The translations under genes and the position numbers were made by a program. The notes under the pieces were generated by a model. That model saw only the letters and a list, made by a program, of their open reading frames with translations, was not told the DNA's origin and did not search any database. A stretch of DNA of 64,000 nt from Pseudoteredinibacter isoporae_A (GTDB lineage Bacteria > Pseudomonadota > Gammaproteobacteria > Pseudomonadales > Cellvibrionaceae), in NCBI RefSeq assembly GCF_040372805.1, contig NZ_BAABWJ010000001.1, positions 992,001 to 1,056,000 on the forward strand, in the 5' to 3' direction. Positions 1 to 9,048 of the stretch are shown here, piece by piece. Each line of letters opens with the position of its first letter. Within the stretch, counting starts at the first letter, position 1.

Positions 1-39
1 GGATGCCCCTGCTCTGGTTCCAATCGGGTTTGGTTCCAT
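1..39 (-). CDS. possible 5' end of a divergent gene, cut by the window edge (engB/yihA?)
   Basis: A minus-strand ATG at 39 opens 13 codons without a stop up to the window edge. In Pseudomonas the gene divergent from cytochrome c4 near dsbA is the ribosome-biogenesis GTPase EngB/YihA, so this could be its extended N-terminus. The visible residues are too few to recognise a family, and the assignment rests only on gene order. Confidence 0.2.
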   Translation of the reverse strand, partial: MEPNPIGTRAGAS

Positions 40-171
40 GATTAACTTAGGCAAATTACGCACTCGGTGAGCTGGCCGTCTACAATAGGGTCTAGCCATG
101 CCAATGCAGCAGGTTTATAAGTGATAGTCTCGCCTGAGAGGCGAAATCATAACCGGATTACGGATTAGCCA

Positions 172-822
172 ATGAAGAATCTATATAAATACGCCCTTGT
201 ATCCTTAGCAGCCTTAGCGACTGCCCCTTCCGCGATGGCGGCGGGTGATGCCGCTGCGGGTGAAGCAAAAACCGTCGTGTGTGCCGCTTGTCACGGGAAA
301 GATGGCAACAGTGCTGCACCTAACTTCCCCAAACTGGCTAATCTGGGTGAAAAATACCTGATCAAACAAATGCAGGACATTAAATCCGGTACCCGTCCGG
401 TGCTGGAAATGACGGGCATGCTGGATGCGATGAACGACCAGGACCTGGCTGACATCGCAGCTTACTTCAGCAGCAAGAACATGCAGCTCAGTGGTGCCAA
501 GGAAATCGATGTGCAGTTGCAGTCTGGTCTGCGTTCAGAAGATCCTATTGCCTTCGGTGCAAAAGTGTATCGCGCTGGTAACGCTGAATCCGGTACGCCG
601 GCTTGTACGGGTTGCCACTCTCCACGCGGTCAGGGCAATGCCCCCGCAGGCTACCCTCGCTTGAGCGGTCAACACGCGGATTACATTGAGAAGCAATTGA
701 AAGCCTTCCGCAATGGCGATCGTGTAAACGATGGTGATAACAAGACCATGCGCAGCGTTGCTCAATATATGACCGATGCTGAAATTAAAGCCGTGGCGAA
801 CTACATTGCTGGTTTGAACTAA
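172..822 (+). CDS. diheme cytochrome c4
   Basis: Periplasmic electron carrier feeding terminal oxidases. The 216-residue product has a Sec signal peptide ending in AMA near residue 23. Two similar cytochrome c domains follow, each with a heme attachment motif: CAACH at residues 37-41 and CTGCH at 145-149. Met residues around 80-83 and in the C-terminal third are candidate axial ligands. Length and domain duplication are typical of cytochrome c4. The gene is followed by a strong terminator and then dsbA, the same order as in Pseudomonas. Family assignment is firm; the oxidase partner is not in the window. Confidence 0.95.
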   Translation: MKNLYKYALVSLAALATAPSAMAAGDAAAGEAKTVVCAACHGKDGNSAAPNFPKLANLGEKYLIKQMQDIKSGTRPVLEMTGMLDAMNDQDLADIAAYFSSKNMQLSGAKEIDVQLQSGLRSEDPIAFGAKVYRAGNAESGTPACTGCHSPRGQGNAPAGYPRLSGQHADYIEKQLKAFRNGDRVNDGDNKTMRSVAQYMTDAEIKAVANYIAGLN

Positions 823-849
823 GCACGAGCTTACGGCAGAATTTCCCTG

Positions 850-875
850 AAGGCGGCTTTAAGCCGCCTTTTTTG
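850..875 (+). terminator. intrinsic terminator after cytochrome c4
   Basis: A 10-bp stem (850-859 with 861-870; core AAGGCGGC / GCCGCCTT) is followed by a run of T, 28 bp after the cytochrome c4 stop codon. It separates this gene from dsbA. Confidence 0.9.
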
Positions 876-976
876 TGCCGACGAGTGAGTCTGCACTTTC
901 CGTATTCGTTGAGTACTCGGAACTACACTAAATTTAGCTGTCTAATGCTATCTACCACAGTTTATGGAGAAGAAAT

Positions 977-1621
977 ATGCGTGCCATTATGGCTTTAGCT
1001 GCGATGCTGTTTTCCCTTACGGCTTTTGCCCAATACGAAGTAGGCAAGGATTACATTGAGCTGGCGGTTCCGCTGAAAACCGGTAGCGATAAGATTCAGG
1101 TGGACGAATATTTTTCGTACAGCTGTGGTCACTGCTACAAATTTGAACCGGTTATTTCTCAGTGGAAGAAAACCCTGGCTGATGATGTTGAGCTGGTTCA
1201 AACACCCGTTGCCTGGCAGTTGGTCAACAAAGGCCAGCGTGGGTATGCGATGGTTGCTCTGGCGAAAGCGTTCTACGCTGCCAAGGCGCTGAAAGTCTTG
1301 GACAAGGTGCATATGCCTATCTTTGATGGCATTTTTGTCGAGCAGAAAAACATGTCTGACGAAGATGAGCTGAAAGCCTTGTTTGAAAAGCATGGTGTTG
1401 ATCCGAAGAAGTTTGAAAAGATCTTCAATTCCTTTGGTGTTACCACTCAGGTTCGCGTTGCCCATTCTCGCTCTCGTGGCGCCAAAATCTCAGGCACACC
1501 AGAGATTGTGGTTGATGGCCGCTATGTGGTGAGTGCTCGGAAAGCGGGTGGTCAAGGCAATATGCTGAAGATTACGGATTTCCTGATTAACAAGATTCGC
1601 CAGGAAAAAGCGGCCAAATAA
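977..1621 (+). CDS. dsbA: thiol:disulfide interchange protein DsbA
   Basis: Periplasmic oxidase that donates disulfides to exported proteins and is itself reoxidised by DsbB. The 214-residue product has a short signal peptide (cleavage after AFA, about residue 18). It carries a thioredoxin fold with the active site CGHC at residues 50-53, interrupted by the usual helical insertion. The cis-proline loop SGTPEIVVDG lies near residue 175. A Shine-Dalgarno sequence (GGAGAAG) precedes the ATG. The gene has its own terminator. Its placement beside cytochrome c4 and a diguanylate cyclase mirrors Pseudomonas. Confidence 0.96.
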   Translation: MRAIMALAAMLFSLTAFAQYEVGKDYIELAVPLKTGSDKIQVDEYFSYSCGHCYKFEPVISQWKKTLADDVELVQTPVAWQLVNKGQRGYAMVALAKAFYAAKALKVLDKVHMPIFDGIFVEQKNMSDEDELKALFEKHGVDPKKFEKIFNSFGVTTQVRVAHSRSRGAKISGTPEIVVDGRYVVSARKAGGQGNMLKITDFLINKIRQEKAAK

Positions 1622-1644
1622 AAGCTGCCGACAAGACGCGATAC

Positions 1645-1674
1645 AGAAGGCCCTACGGGGCCTTCTTTCGTTTC
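1645..1674 (+). terminator. intrinsic terminator after dsbA
   Basis: A 9-bp perfect stem AGAAGGCCC / GGGCCTTCT with a TACG tetraloop (1645-1666) is followed by TTTCGTTT. It ends dsbA transcription. Confidence 0.9.
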
Positions 1675-1807
1675 AGAACCCTTCCATTGTGTGCGCTTTT
1701 CATTCGTATCGACATGTCCTTTGTTCTCTCAATTTTCTGCGCTTCCCGCCGCTAGCAACTGATATCTATGCCTGAATTTTATGGCTAACCCAGGCGACGG
1801 CGAACAC

Positions 1808-3634
1808 ATGACAAGCAGCGATCAAAACTGGAAAGAAAAATACCTTAACCTTATCGATTCCAACGAGCGTCAAAAGAAGCGTTTTGACGACCAACAGGAC
1901 AGCTTGAAGAAGGCTCTGGGTCGCTTAAGTGTGGCTGCGACGGGTTTGGATGAAGAGTTGGATAAGCGTCTGGATGATCTGCGGCGCCAGTTGCGCAGCG
2001 CTCAGCCCAAGCCCTTGGGCCCTTTGCTCAGCCGGCTGGATGCCAGTGTGGTGGCCTACGACAGTCGACGGGATCAACGTGCCGCGGCCAGTCTTGAAGC
2101 GCTCAAATCAGTAAGTGAGCAGTTACAAACAATCTCACGAGACAAGCAAGCTGACAAGAGGCTTAAACGCTTTAGGCGTGGGCTCAAGTCCAGAGTCGAG
2201 CAGCAATATCAGTACTCGGTTATGTTGGAAGAGCTGGCCGATTTACAGAGTCAGGTAATCGACAGTGTTGCGTTAGGGCCATCCGGCTTCTGGGACAAGC
2301 TTAAGAATAAGCGCCAGGTCATCCCGCTTGAAGAAACCTCCGAGGACGATGGGGAGGAAGTCCAGGATCAACAACTTGCACCGGATAGGGCCGCAGAGGA
2401 ATCTCTCGATCAGACTCAGCCGCTTGAGCTGTCAGACCCTCATGCTGAATCTAGGGCCAGTGTTGACGGCGCTGCTACTGCGAGCGCTCGTCAAGACGAC
2501 ATGGGTATTGAAGGGCAATTCCTGAGCCGGGTAGAAATCGAAGCCGAATTGGAAGCGGGTTTGGATCGTCCCAGGAAAGAGCCTGCATTCAGTCGAATCT
2601 CCAATCATATTACCCGTGTATTGACTGAGTTGCTCGACGGTTTGCAGCCGGAAGCGTGTGTTGCTGCTCAGGCTTTGCGCGCCCAGAATCGTATCGCCCG
2701 GGGCTTGAATTGGTACGAACTGGTTCCGACCTTGGAAGACATTCGCGACCTCATTATGCAGGCGTTTTTGGCGGCTGAATTGAATTTCCAGAATTATCTT
2801 CAACAGTTGAACAGTGAGCTTGCTTTAGTGGGGGAGTCTCTGGGAGTGGCATTGGAAGTGCAAGCCCAGCAGGCTGATGCTGATATTGCCTTGCAGGACA
2901 CGCTTAATGCGGAGATTGATGTACTCGAGCACACCGTAAAAACGGCGGGCAGCGTCGATGAACTTAAAACCATGCTCACAGGCAACATCGCAACTTTACG
3001 TTCGGCTGTTTCACAGCATGGTGATGCTCAGCAGAGCGGCGGTCTGCTGGAAGAAATGCGTCAGCTTCTCGGGCGTGTCAAAGATATGGAAGAGGAAGCC
3101 CAGCAACAGGAGCAAGCCTTGCAGGAGGAGCGTGAGCGCGCCCAAAGTGATTCTCTGACCGGTTTGCCGAATCGGGAAGCCTATTTATTGCGCGCTGAAC
3201 ATGAAATCCAGCGCTGTCGTCGATACGGTCATGGTCTGGTATTGGCGGTTTGCGATATTGATCATTTTAAATCGTTCAATGACAACTACGGCCATCAAGT
3301 CGGCGATCGGGTTCTCAAGCTGGTGGCGAGGGCGATCAGCCAGAGATTGCGACAGGTGGATTTTATGGCGCGTTATGGGGGGGAGGAATTCGTATTGCTG
3401 CTGCCGGAAACCGATGAAGCGGGAGCGTTAACGTTACTGGATGAAGTGCGCGGTATGATCGCGGAGGCTCCCTTACGCTTTCGGGATGAACCGGTGCGTT
3501 TAACAGTATCGTTTGGCTTGTCCGGATTTCGCGAAGACGATGACCTGAGTGCGGTTTTCTCTCGGGCTGATAAGGCCCTCTATCAAGCCAAAAATGACGG
3601 TCGCAACAAATGTTGCGTCTTTAGTCAAAGCTAG
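1808..3634 (+). CDS. diguanylate cyclase with long N-terminal helical region (DgcH-like)
   Basis: Makes cyclic di-GMP from two GTP. About 450 residues of mostly helical, coiled-coil-rich, charged sequence precede a C-terminal GGDEF domain. The active-site loop reads GGEEF (about residues 524-528). An RxxD inhibitory site (RQVD) lies exactly five residues upstream, so product feedback is expected. No membrane segment is visible, so the protein should be cytoplasmic. The start chosen at 1808 begins MTSSDQNWKEKYL; an in-frame ATG at 1781 would add nine residues but has no ribosome site. The position downstream of dsbA matches P. aeruginosa PA5487 (DgcH), which supports orthology by inference. 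Confidence 0.9.
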   Translation: MTSSDQNWKEKYLNLIDSNERQKKRFDDQQDSLKKALGRLSVAATGLDEELDKRLDDLRRQLRSAQPKPLGPLLSRLDASVVAYDSRRDQRAAASLEALKSVSEQLQTISRDKQADKRLKRFRRGLKSRVEQQYQYSVMLEELADLQSQVIDSVALGPSGFWDKLKNKRQVIPLEETSEDDGEEVQDQQLAPDRAAEESLDQTQPLELSDPHAESRASVDGAATASARQDDMGIEGQFLSRVEIEAELEAGLDRPRKEPAFSRISNHITRVLTELLDGLQPEACVAAQALRAQNRIARGLNWYELVPTLEDIRDLIMQAFLAAELNFQNYLQQLNSELALVGESLGVALEVQAQQADADIALQDTLNAEIDVLEHTVKTAGSVDELKTMLTGNIATLRSAVSQHGDAQQSGGLLEEMRQLLGRVKDMEEEAQQQEQALQEERERAQSDSLTGLPNREAYLLRAEHEIQRCRRYGHGLVLAVCDIDHFKSFNDNYGHQVGDRVLKLVARAISQRLRQVDFMARYGGEEFVLLLPETDEAGALTLLDEVRGMIAEAPLRFRDEPVRLTVSFGLSGFREDDDLSAVFSRADKALYQAKNDGRNKCCVFSQS

Positions 3635-3707
3635 CGCTAAAAAGTCGCTTTTCTTTTCGGTATGGTATTCGCTAACCAAGAACAATAATTAATTACTGGA
3701 AGCGAAT

Positions 3708-5498
3708 ATGATCCGTTTTAAATCCCGCCTTGCGGTCATCACTGGTGCTGGCTCGGGCATCGGTCGAGCTTTGGCTCTGGCCCTTGCAAAAGAGGGCGCC
3801 TCACTGGCCCTTGCTGATATTAATGAAGATAGCGTTGCGGCTGTTGCACAAGAAGCTGAGGCGGCCGGCGCCCCCAGCGCCAAGCACTGGGTTCTGGATG
3901 TTGTTGATGAAAACGCCTGGTTGGCATTTGCGGATGAGGTTGAGCAAGCGCTGGGCATGGCGGATTTGCTGTTCAATAATGCGGGTATTGCTCGTGTGGG
4001 CCGCTTTGAACACACCGAATCTCCAGCATTTCAAAAAGTGGTGGATGTTAATTTCTGGGGGGTGGTTTATGGCACGCGGGCATTCCTTCCACAGATAAAA
4101 CTCCGTCAGGGGGTGTTCGTTAATATCTCCAGTCTCTTTGGATTGATCGGCGTACCCGGGAACACCCACTACTGCGCGAGTAAGTTTGCGGTGCGTGGGT
4201 TTAATGAATCGATTCGCCAGGAGTTTGCGGAATTCGGCGTGCACGTCGCCAGTGTGCATCCCGGTGGAGTGAGTACCAATATAGCGAACAGTGCCGAGTT
4301 TGATGAGGGCAATGAAAGCCGCGAAGAGCTGCTCAAGCGCAGCAATGAAAAATTCCTGGTGATGCCGCCAGAAAAAGCCGCCGATATTATTTTAACGGGG
4401 GTACGTAAGCGTAAACATCGCATTCTGGTTGGCAACGACGCCAAAATTCTATCCTTTTTTCAGCGTCTATTGCCGGCCTCCTATCCGAAAGTGCTGAAGC
4501 GTTTTTTAGGGGAGGATAATCGTTCAGCATTAGACCCAGGCCCTATTCAGGCGCGTTTGGATGCGCCCTCTCTGCGGTCTCGTTTTTTCAGTTGGACGAT
4601 TCGCAAAAACTTTAAAGCAAAATTTTCCGATACCTCTAAACCGTGGGACTCTGCCAAAATTCGTGCGGCGGTTAACAAGGCCAGCCGCCTCAAGTCCATG
4701 CCAGATGTGGTCTGTGACGATGTGGATATCGCCGGAGATGATGGCCAGGCCGCGGTAAGAGGGCAATGGCAGCGTCCCAAGTCGGGTGATTGTAGTCACA
4801 CCATTTTGTATTTGCACGGCGGTGGCTATGTGTTCTGCTCCATCAAAACCCACGCGAATATGACCCGCGCCTGGGCAGAACAGGCGGGTGCGCAATTATT
4901 CAGCGTGGACTATCGCTTGGCGCCGGAGAACCCATACCCGGCAGCGTTGGAAGACGCGCTTGCTGCCTACGAGTATTTGCTGGAGCAGGGAATTGACGCT
5001 AGCTCCATTGTCGTGGCGGGTGATTCCGCTGGGGGCGGCTTGAGTACTGCCTTGTTGCTCAAGTTGAAAGCGCAGGGGCTTCCTATGCCGGCCGGTGCTC
5101 TTTTGTTATCGCCTTGGGTAGATTTGGCTGGCACAGGAGCCAGTCTGCAGGCCAATACGGAATCCTGTGCATTTTTCACCGGCGATATGATTCGTAATGC
5201 CGCTGAGCACTATGTGGGAGATGATGATCCACTGAATCCGTTTATTTCTCCGCTGTATGGTGAGCTGTCCGATTTGCCGCCGCTTCGGATCTATGTCGGC
5301 AATACGGAGGTATTGGAAGATGACTCCCTGCGCATTTTTGATAAAGCTCAGGAAGCGGGTGTTGATGCAGAGCTTCGGGTTTGGAATGATCAACCCCACG
5401 TTTGGCCCGTCTTTTACCCTTTTTTCCCCGAGGCCAAACAGACCGTTGCTGAGATGGCTGAATTTAGCCGCCGAATAACCCGTAGCGCCAAGGACTAA
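3708..5498 (+). CDS. fusion of a short-chain dehydrogenase and an HSL-family alpha/beta hydrolase
   Basis: A 596-residue two-domain enzyme. Residues about 1-275 form a classical NAD(P)-dependent SDR, with TGAGSGIG near the N-terminus, NNAG, the catalytic Ser in SSLFG and YCASK. After a linker, residues about 320-596 form a hormone-sensitive-lipase-type esterase: oxyanion motif HGGG starting at H370, nucleophile elbow GDSAG with S440, candidate Asp at 538-539 and His564 in PHVWP. Both catalytic sites look intact. No stop or frameshift separates them. A second SDR gene follows 14 bp downstream, so the two probably act in one pathway. The substrate is unknown; sequential hydrolysis and oxidation of an ester or lactone is a guess. 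Confidence 0.85.
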   Translation: MIRFKSRLAVITGAGSGIGRALALALAKEGASLALADINEDSVAAVAQEAEAAGAPSAKHWVLDVVDENAWLAFADEVEQALGMADLLFNNAGIARVGRFEHTESPAFQKVVDVNFWGVVYGTRAFLPQIKLRQGVFVNISSLFGLIGVPGNTHYCASKFAVRGFNESIRQEFAEFGVHVASVHPGGVSTNIANSAEFDEGNESREELLKRSNEKFLVMPPEKAADIILTGVRKRKHRILVGNDAKILSFFQRLLPASYPKVLKRFLGEDNRSALDPGPIQARLDAPSLRSRFFSWTIRKNFKAKFSDTSKPWDSAKIRAAVNKASRLKSMPDVVCDDVDIAGDDGQAAVRGQWQRPKSGDCSHTILYLHGGGYVFCSIKTHANMTRAWAEQAGAQLFSVDYRLAPENPYPAALEDALAAYEYLLEQGIDASSIVVAGDSAGGGLSTALLLKLKAQGLPMPAGALLLSPWVDLAGTGASLQANTESCAFFTGDMIRNAAEHYVGDDDPLNPFISPLYGELSDLPPLRIYVGNTEVLEDDSLRIFDKAQEAGVDAELRVWNDQPHVWPVFYPFFPEAKQTVAEMAEFSRRITRSAKD

Positions 5499-5512
5499 AG
5501 AGATCGCTTGTT

Positions 5513-6253
5513 ATGGCAAAGATATTTATCACGGGGGCGTCATCCGGGCTTGGTTGGTATATGGCGTTGGAGTTTGCTCGTCGAGGTCATGGTCTGGCAT
5601 TGGCGGCCCGTCGGATGGAAAAGCTCGAGGAGTTGGCGGATCGAATCCGTCGTGAATTTCAAGTGGAGGTTTATGCCTATACGCTGGACGTCCGGGATGA
5701 AGAAGCCCAGAGAGCCGTGATGGCGCAGGCTCGCCAAGATCTTCACGGTTTGGATGTCATCATTGCGAATGCCGGAATCGGGGAAAGTTCGCCTATTGGC
5801 AAAGGTGATTTTTCCAGTACCCGGGCAACGATCGAAGTCAATGTGATTGCCGCCATGGCGACATTGCATCATGGCGTGGAGCTATTGAGGGAACAGGGGG
5901 CCGGGCAGTTGGTCGCCATCAGTTCAGTTGCTGGTGAACGGGGAATGCCCGGAGCCGCTGACTATTGTGCGTCAAAAGCAGCGATCAGCTGTTATACAGA
6001 GAGCCTTCGCTTGGAATGCCTGAACGAGAATATCGACATCACTTTACTCAAGCCTGGGTATATCGATACCCCCATCAATCAGGGGGCTGCGAGCCGGCCA
6101 TTTCTGGTGGGGCCGGAGGTCGGCGCCCGGGCTTTGGTTGATGCCATTGAGGCCAAATGCCCACGTAGCTACATTCCCAGCTGGCCCTGGTGCGTGGTCG
6201 CACGTCTGTTGAAATGGCTGCCAGGCCGTTTGTTGGCAAAAAGCGTTGGCTGA
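5513..6253 (+). CDS. short-chain dehydrogenase/reductase
   Basis: A 246-residue classical SDR with cofactor motif TGASSGLG at the N-terminus, NAG, catalytic Ser in SSVAGERG and YCASK. It begins 14 bp after the SDR-esterase fusion gene and is probably co-transcribed with it. The C-terminal 40 residues are basic and Trp/Leu-rich, possibly a membrane-associating tail as in SDRs acting on lipids (inference). The substrate cannot be read from the sequence. Confidence 0.85.
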   Translation: MAKIFITGASSGLGWYMALEFARRGHGLALAARRMEKLEELADRIRREFQVEVYAYTLDVRDEEAQRAVMAQARQDLHGLDVIIANAGIGESSPIGKGDFSSTRATIEVNVIAAMATLHHGVELLREQGAGQLVAISSVAGERGMPGAADYCASKAAISCYTESLRLECLNENIDITLLKPGYIDTPINQGAASRPFLVGPEVGARALVDAIEAKCPRSYIPSWPWCVVARLLKWLPGRLLAKSVG

Positions 6254-6409
6254 GCATCGCCTGAAGCACCGTTGAACACTGGATTCGTTCCGCTGGGAGC
6301 TATTGCGGACGTTCCAGTGAACTTTTCAACAATATCCTACCTAAGAGCTATTGTGTGAAACCCCATAAAAGCGGAGTTTGAGGGTGTCACGCATGCGATA
6401 CATTTAGGG

Positions 6410-6415
6410 TATACT
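6410..6415 (+). promoter_or_regulatory. candidate sigma-70 -10 box before the secretin operon
   Basis: TATACT lies about 108 bp upstream of the secretin ATG in a 269-bp gap that holds no gene. No good -35 is seen; the best is TGTCAC at 6385-6390, with a 19-bp spacer. It would drive the long plus-strand run starting at 6523. Confidence 0.4.
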
Positions 6416-6522
6416 CTCGCCCTTTGACTTATCGTCCAGAGAATGGCCCACAACGGCCCAAAAAACACACCACACCGTGGGCTCTAGCGGCTTTTACAGT
6501 GTAGTAAGAAGCGACACAATCT

Positions 6523-8619
6523 ATGAAAAAACAAGTTTCATTACTGGCGGCGTCGATTATCGCTCTGAGTGGTTGCGCCCATAATGATGAGAAACAAAAT
6601 CAGTTTTCCTTTGATCGCATTCTCCAATCCGACGATCCTTACGTTGCAGCAGAAGCCCCTAAGGTGGAAGTCAAAGACGATAACGTACGCAAAGCAACGG
6701 ATACGATTTACAAAGGCAATGATCGCCAGCTGAATCTTCCCAAGGCTCGCCCCGCTATTCGCCTGGATGGCGATGCGGTCCAGATGAATTTCGAAGGCGC
6801 GCCTTTAGCGGATGTTGTCCACGCGATATTGGGTGATACCCTGAAACTGGATTATGTGATCGAACACCCAATCAAGGGCAAGATTACTCTACGAACTCGC
6901 AGCCCGATTCCCCGAGACCAATTGCTGGAAGTTTTGGAATCCCTGCTGCACGCCAACGGCGTGTTGATGGTTCGAGATCCGAATGACCGCTATTTTGTGT
7001 CGTCGTCCAAAGCCATTAAGACCATGGTGCCTCAGTACGAAAGCCCGAACAGTCAAGGGGCTGGCTTCTCGACCACGATTATCCCTTTGCAACATATCGG
7101 TGCGGCCGAAATGGCGGATATTCTTCGCCCTGTAGCCGGAGATGCCTCTTTTGTTCGAATTGATGTGGCGCGTAATATCCTGATTATGGCCGGTACTCGC
7201 GTGCAGATGTCAGGTTGGGTGGACATTATCAATGCCTTCGATATTGATACTTTGAAGGGCATGTCTGTTGGTGTGTTTCCGATCGAATACGCTGAGCCTG
7301 CAGAAATTGAAGCGGCGATCACCCAGATTATCGAGAGTAATGGCGAAGAAGCAACGGCGGCATCCAAAGTCGTTAAGCTGATCCCCTTGGAGCGGTTAGG
7401 CAGCTTGCTGGTCATTACACCCAGAGCGAGCTTGCTTGAGCAGGTAAAAACCTGGATCAAGCGTCTTGATATTGTGCCTGACAGCGGTGCAGAGCCTCAG
7501 CTCTATGTCTATCCGGTTCAAAATGGTACCGCCAGCCATATTGCGGATTTGCTGGGCCAATTGTTTGGCAGCGGTAACGGTGGCAGCTCCAGCCGTTCAG
7601 GTGTTGCGCCGGGCATGAAACGTCAATCGGTGACCGATTCAGCAAACAAAGGCAGCACGGCCTCCAGCAGTAAAAAATCCTCCAGCGCCAACAAAAGGGG
7701 CGGCGGCAGCTCCAGTGTGTCGATTGAAGGTGATATCAAAGTTGTTGCCGATGAAGATAACAATGCTTTGCTGATTTACGCCACCAGCAAGCAATACCGT
7801 AAAATTGAACAAGCCATGAAGAAGCTGGATGTCTCGCCAGCTCAAATCATGATTGAGGCCAGTATCATCGAAGTCACTCTGAACGATACATTAGAGTATG
7901 GTTTGGAGTGGTCCTTTAAAGGTGGCTTTGGGGGTGGTGATCAAGGTTTGGGAGGATTGGCGAATACAAGAAATGCACCCGCAGCCATCCGTCCAGGGTT
8001 CTCCTATTCATTGGTGAATTCGGCAGGTAATATCCAGGCAATTTTGAACGCCCTCGCCACCGATTCTTTGCTGAACGTGATTTCTACACCGTCCGTTATG
8101 GTGCTGGATAATAATGAAGCGAAGATCAAGGTGGGCAGCCAGACTCCGGTCCAGGTAGGAAGCTCGACAACCTCTACGGGTATTGTGACCAATAATATTG
8201 AGTTCAAGGATACGGGGGTTGATTTGGAGGTGACGCCTTCGGTTAATGCGGGGGGGATGGTCACGCTTGATATTTTGCAGAAAGTGTCAGATGTTGGCGC
8301 GCAAGATGAAGTGTCTGGTCAGAGAAGTTTCCAAACGCGTGAGATTCAAACTCGAATCGCTATTCGTTCCGGTGAGTCGGCGGTTTTGGGTGGTTTAATT
8401 CGGGAAAACAAAACCAATGGTTCCAGCGGTGTGCCGGGTCTGCACAGTCTTCCGGTTGTTGGAGCCTTGTTTGGTAAGAAGAGCACGACTTCTGTGAAGA
8501 CGGAGTTGCTGGTGATTCTTACTCCGCGGGTATTATTTAATGAGCAGGACATGCGTGATATCAGCCGTGAGATGCGTGCTCGAATCAGCGATTTGAGCCT
8601 GCTTGAAGGCAAATACTAA
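6523..8619 (+). CDS. gspD: type II secretion-type secretin, lipoprotein (GspD/XpsD/HxcQ-like)
   Basis: Outer-membrane multimeric channel of the secretin superfamily. The 698-residue product has a lipoprotein signal with lipobox LSGC (Cys18), as in the liposecretins XpsD and HxcQ, which self-target to the outer membrane. Domains in order: N0 (about 85-165), N1 and N2 (about 180-330), N3 (about 335-450) containing a long Ser/Gly/Lys-rich insertion (about 355-400), then the beta-barrel secretin domain ending with the conserved VPGL and LLVILTPRV stretches. It stands alone, with no gspC or gspE-M genes in the window. It is followed 21 bp later by a small lipoprotein gene, then a parvulin and a glycan exporter. 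It may serve a T2SS encoded elsewhere or something specific to this operon. Confidence 0.88.
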   Translation: MKKQVSLLAASIIALSGCAHNDEKQNQFSFDRILQSDDPYVAAEAPKVEVKDDNVRKATDTIYKGNDRQLNLPKARPAIRLDGDAVQMNFEGAPLADVVHAILGDTLKLDYVIEHPIKGKITLRTRSPIPRDQLLEVLESLLHANGVLMVRDPNDRYFVSSSKAIKTMVPQYESPNSQGAGFSTTIIPLQHIGAAEMADILRPVAGDASFVRIDVARNILIMAGTRVQMSGWVDIINAFDIDTLKGMSVGVFPIEYAEPAEIEAAITQIIESNGEEATAASKVVKLIPLERLGSLLVITPRASLLEQVKTWIKRLDIVPDSGAEPQLYVYPVQNGTASHIADLLGQLFGSGNGGSSSRSGVAPGMKRQSVTDSANKGSTASSSKKSSSANKRGGGSSSVSIEGDIKVVADEDNNALLIYATSKQYRKIEQAMKKLDVSPAQIMIEASIIEVTLNDTLEYGLEWSFKGGFGGGDQGLGGLANTRNAPAAIRPGFSYSLVNSAGNIQAILNALATDSLLNVISTPSVMVLDNNEAKIKVGSQTPVQVGSSTTSTGIVTNNIEFKDTGVDLEVTPSVNAGGMVTLDILQKVSDVGAQDEVSGQRSFQTREIQTRIAIRSGESAVLGGLIRENKTNGSSGVPGLHSLPVVGALFGKKSTTSVKTELLVILTPRVLFNEQDMRDISREMRARISDLSLLEGKY

Positions 8620-8640
8620 ACATAGATTTGTAGGTGAAAA

Positions 8641-9045
8641 GTGATCGATATTAAAAAAACAGCCGTGTTATTTGCTGTTGCTGTGAGCAGCGGTTGCGCA
8701 GGTTTGATGCAAGACAATCGCACCCCTGAAGAAATTGTCGCCGAACGCGCTCAAGAGCGCTACGACGGTTTGATGCAGAAAAATATGGAAGGTTTGGGTG
8801 AAGCGTTTAAATTCACCACGCCTTCATTCAGGCAGTACACCACTCCAGAACAGTACAATGCTCGGGTTGCTGGGCGTGGTATGTGGAATGCTGCCAAAGT
8901 AAACAAAGTGACCTGCGAAGAAGACGTGTGTGATGTGGTGATCGATGTAACCTACACCTCTCCACAGTTAGGGTTGCCCATTACTCGCCCGCTTGATGAA
9001 AAGTGGATCCGTATTGAAAACCAATGGTGGGTTTACCACAAGTAA
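8641..9045 (+). CDS. small lipoprotein of unknown function
   Basis: A 134-residue product with a GTG start and lipobox SSGC (Cys19). The mature part begins with an acidic/basic helix (RTPEEIVAERAQERYDGL). A compact domain follows that carries a CEEDVC cysteine pair and ends in an aromatic strand (WIRIENQWWVYHK), the kind of fold seen in NTF2-like periplasmic domains (inference). It sits 21 bp after the secretin gene and 3 bp before the parvulin gene, so it is probably translated with them and could be a pilotin or accessory factor for the secretin. No named family was recognised. Confidence 0.7.
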   Translation: MIDIKKTAVLFAVAVSSGCAGLMQDNRTPEEIVAERAQERYDGLMQKNMEGLGEAFKFTTPSFRQYTTPEQYNARVAGRGMWNAAKVNKVTCEEDVCDVVIDVTYTSPQLGLPITRPLDEKWIRIENQWWVYHK

Positions 9046-9048
9046 GCG

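Noticed and set aside
6270..6330. Imperfect inverted repeat with ACTGGA and TTCCAGT arms before the secretin gene
   Set aside because: Pairing is interrupted and no T-run follows, so neither a terminator nor a clear operator.
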